A stretch of 64,000 nt of DNA, from NCBI RefSeq assembly GCF_002158905.1, contig NZ_CP021431.1:2915001-2979000 (forward strand), in the 5' to 3' direction. This document shows, in pieces, positions 63,504 through 64,000 of the stretch (position 1 is its first letter; each line of letters starts with the position of its first letter). The notes below the pieces were generated by a model. The model was not told the DNA's origin. It did not search any database and worked only from the letters and a program-made list of their open reading frames with translations. The position numbers were made by a program, and so were the translations under genes. Origin of the DNA: Yoonia vestfoldensis (GTDB lineage Bacteria > Pseudomonadota > Alphaproteobacteria > Rhodobacterales > Rhodobacteraceae).

Positions 63504-64000
63504 GCGGGGGTGACCATTGCGCCTGCGGTCAGATCCTCGGGCGTGATCGCATATAGCCGGTCCAGAAATGCCGCTCCAAAAGCCCCCGGCCCTATGGCGG
63601 TTGCTGCCGCCTGTTCACCGGCCAGCCCGTAATAGGCCAGTGCTGCGACGGTCGCTTCCAGCACAGGCTGGCCCACGGCAAAGGCCCCGATCACGCCGTT
63701 CAGCGAACAGCCAAGGGCGGTCACCCGCGTCATCATCGGATGACCATTGGCGACACGATAGGCGGTCTTGCCATCGGTGATGTAATCGACCGGACCGGAC
63801 ACCGCGACCACCCCGCCCATACGCTGCGCCAGATCGGCTGCTGCGGCTTCGGCGGCGTCAACCGTGTCGGTCGTCTCTGGCCCGCGCCCGCCAGCGGACA
63901 GACCCGCCAGCGCCAGCACCTCAGAGGCATTGCCACGGATGACGCTTGGCCGCAGCGCCAATAGCTGCGCGCAGACATCCTGCCGGAACCGCGTGGCACC
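63500..64000 (-). CDS. thiM: Hydroxyethylthiazole kinase (partial, N-terminus outside window)
   Basis: The frame is open from the window edge to the stop at 63500 (166 residues). It contains LALRPSVIRGNASEVLALAG, GGVVAVSGPVDYITDG and the catalytic ALGCSLNGVIGAF with the GCSL anion-hole pattern of ThiM. The kinase phosphorylates the thiazole moiety for salvage. About the first 90-100 residues lie to the right of the window. The stop overlaps the thiE ATG by 4 nt. Confidence 0.92.
   Translation of the reverse strand, partial: GATRFRQDVCAQLLALRPSVIRGNASEVLALAGLSAGGRGPETTDTVDAAEAAAADLAQRMGGVVAVSGPVDYITDGKTAYRVANGHPMMTRVTALGCSLNGVIGAFAVGQPVLEATVAALAYYGLAGEQAAATAIGPGAFGAAFLDRLYAITPEDLTAGAMVTPA

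Overview
This 64-kb window is ordinary chromosome of a high-GC alphaproteobacterium, most likely a roseobacter-type member of the Rhodobacterales. The grounds are codon bias, many ATGA/GTGA overlaps between neighbouring genes, a PHB gene pair, family-typical small proteins, and an intergenic repeat resembling those I associate with this order. I see no rRNA, tRNA, CRISPR array, prophage or insertion sequence. Both ends cut a gene: a TPR-protein gene on the left and thiM on the right.

Left third (1-32 kb): mostly housekeeping genes in short overlapping operons. They are accD-folC-secreted protein; ilvD with a lipoprotein; fadH; a LysR regulator; a diguanylate cyclase; a minus-strand set (cinA-like, GNAT, AhpD-like, OmpA-like); map with a membrane-anchored hydrolase; an orphan TRAP binding protein; a polyprenyl diphosphate synthase; phaA-phaB with an EAL protein; tag; pgsA-moaD-moaE; uvrC; an S49 peptidase / 55-residue zinc-ribbon protein / SDR operon; an ABC-2 exporter; and a GAPDH. 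Two of these genes, a trmN6-like methyltransferase and the S49 peptidase, each carry a single-base frameshift.

Centre (32.85-42.11 kb): the most unusual part. Eight co-directional genes encode a membrane Ser/Thr kinase with a PDZ-like exported part, an FHA protein, a PP2C phosphatase, a degenerate small GTPase, a large dynamin-like GTPase with a Trp/basic patch, a second small GTPase related to the first, a roadblock-like protein, and a protein I cannot place. I read this as a phospho-signalling circuit joined to membrane-remodelling GTPases. No type VI secretion genes are present. An internal promoter candidate with a palindrome in its spacer separates the signalling half from the GTPase half.

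Right third (42-64 kb): a non-pyrrolysine MttB-family methyltransferase with a dehydrogenase and a divergent LysR regulator; a COG0523 metal chaperone behind a near-perfect Zur-type palindrome; a radical SAM / UdgX DNA-repair pair running into a six-gene overlapping set (UbiB-like kinase, renalase-like oxidoreductase, ICMT-like and UbiG-like methyltransferases, DUF4149, TIGR03643); a Na+/H+ antiporter with a C-terminal cyclic-nucleotide-binding domain; an SLC13-type transporter; a tandem universal stress protein next to a SulP transporter; and the thiM-thiE-thiD-SDR thiamine operon.

All product names rest on reading translated sequence and motifs by eye. No database search was run.
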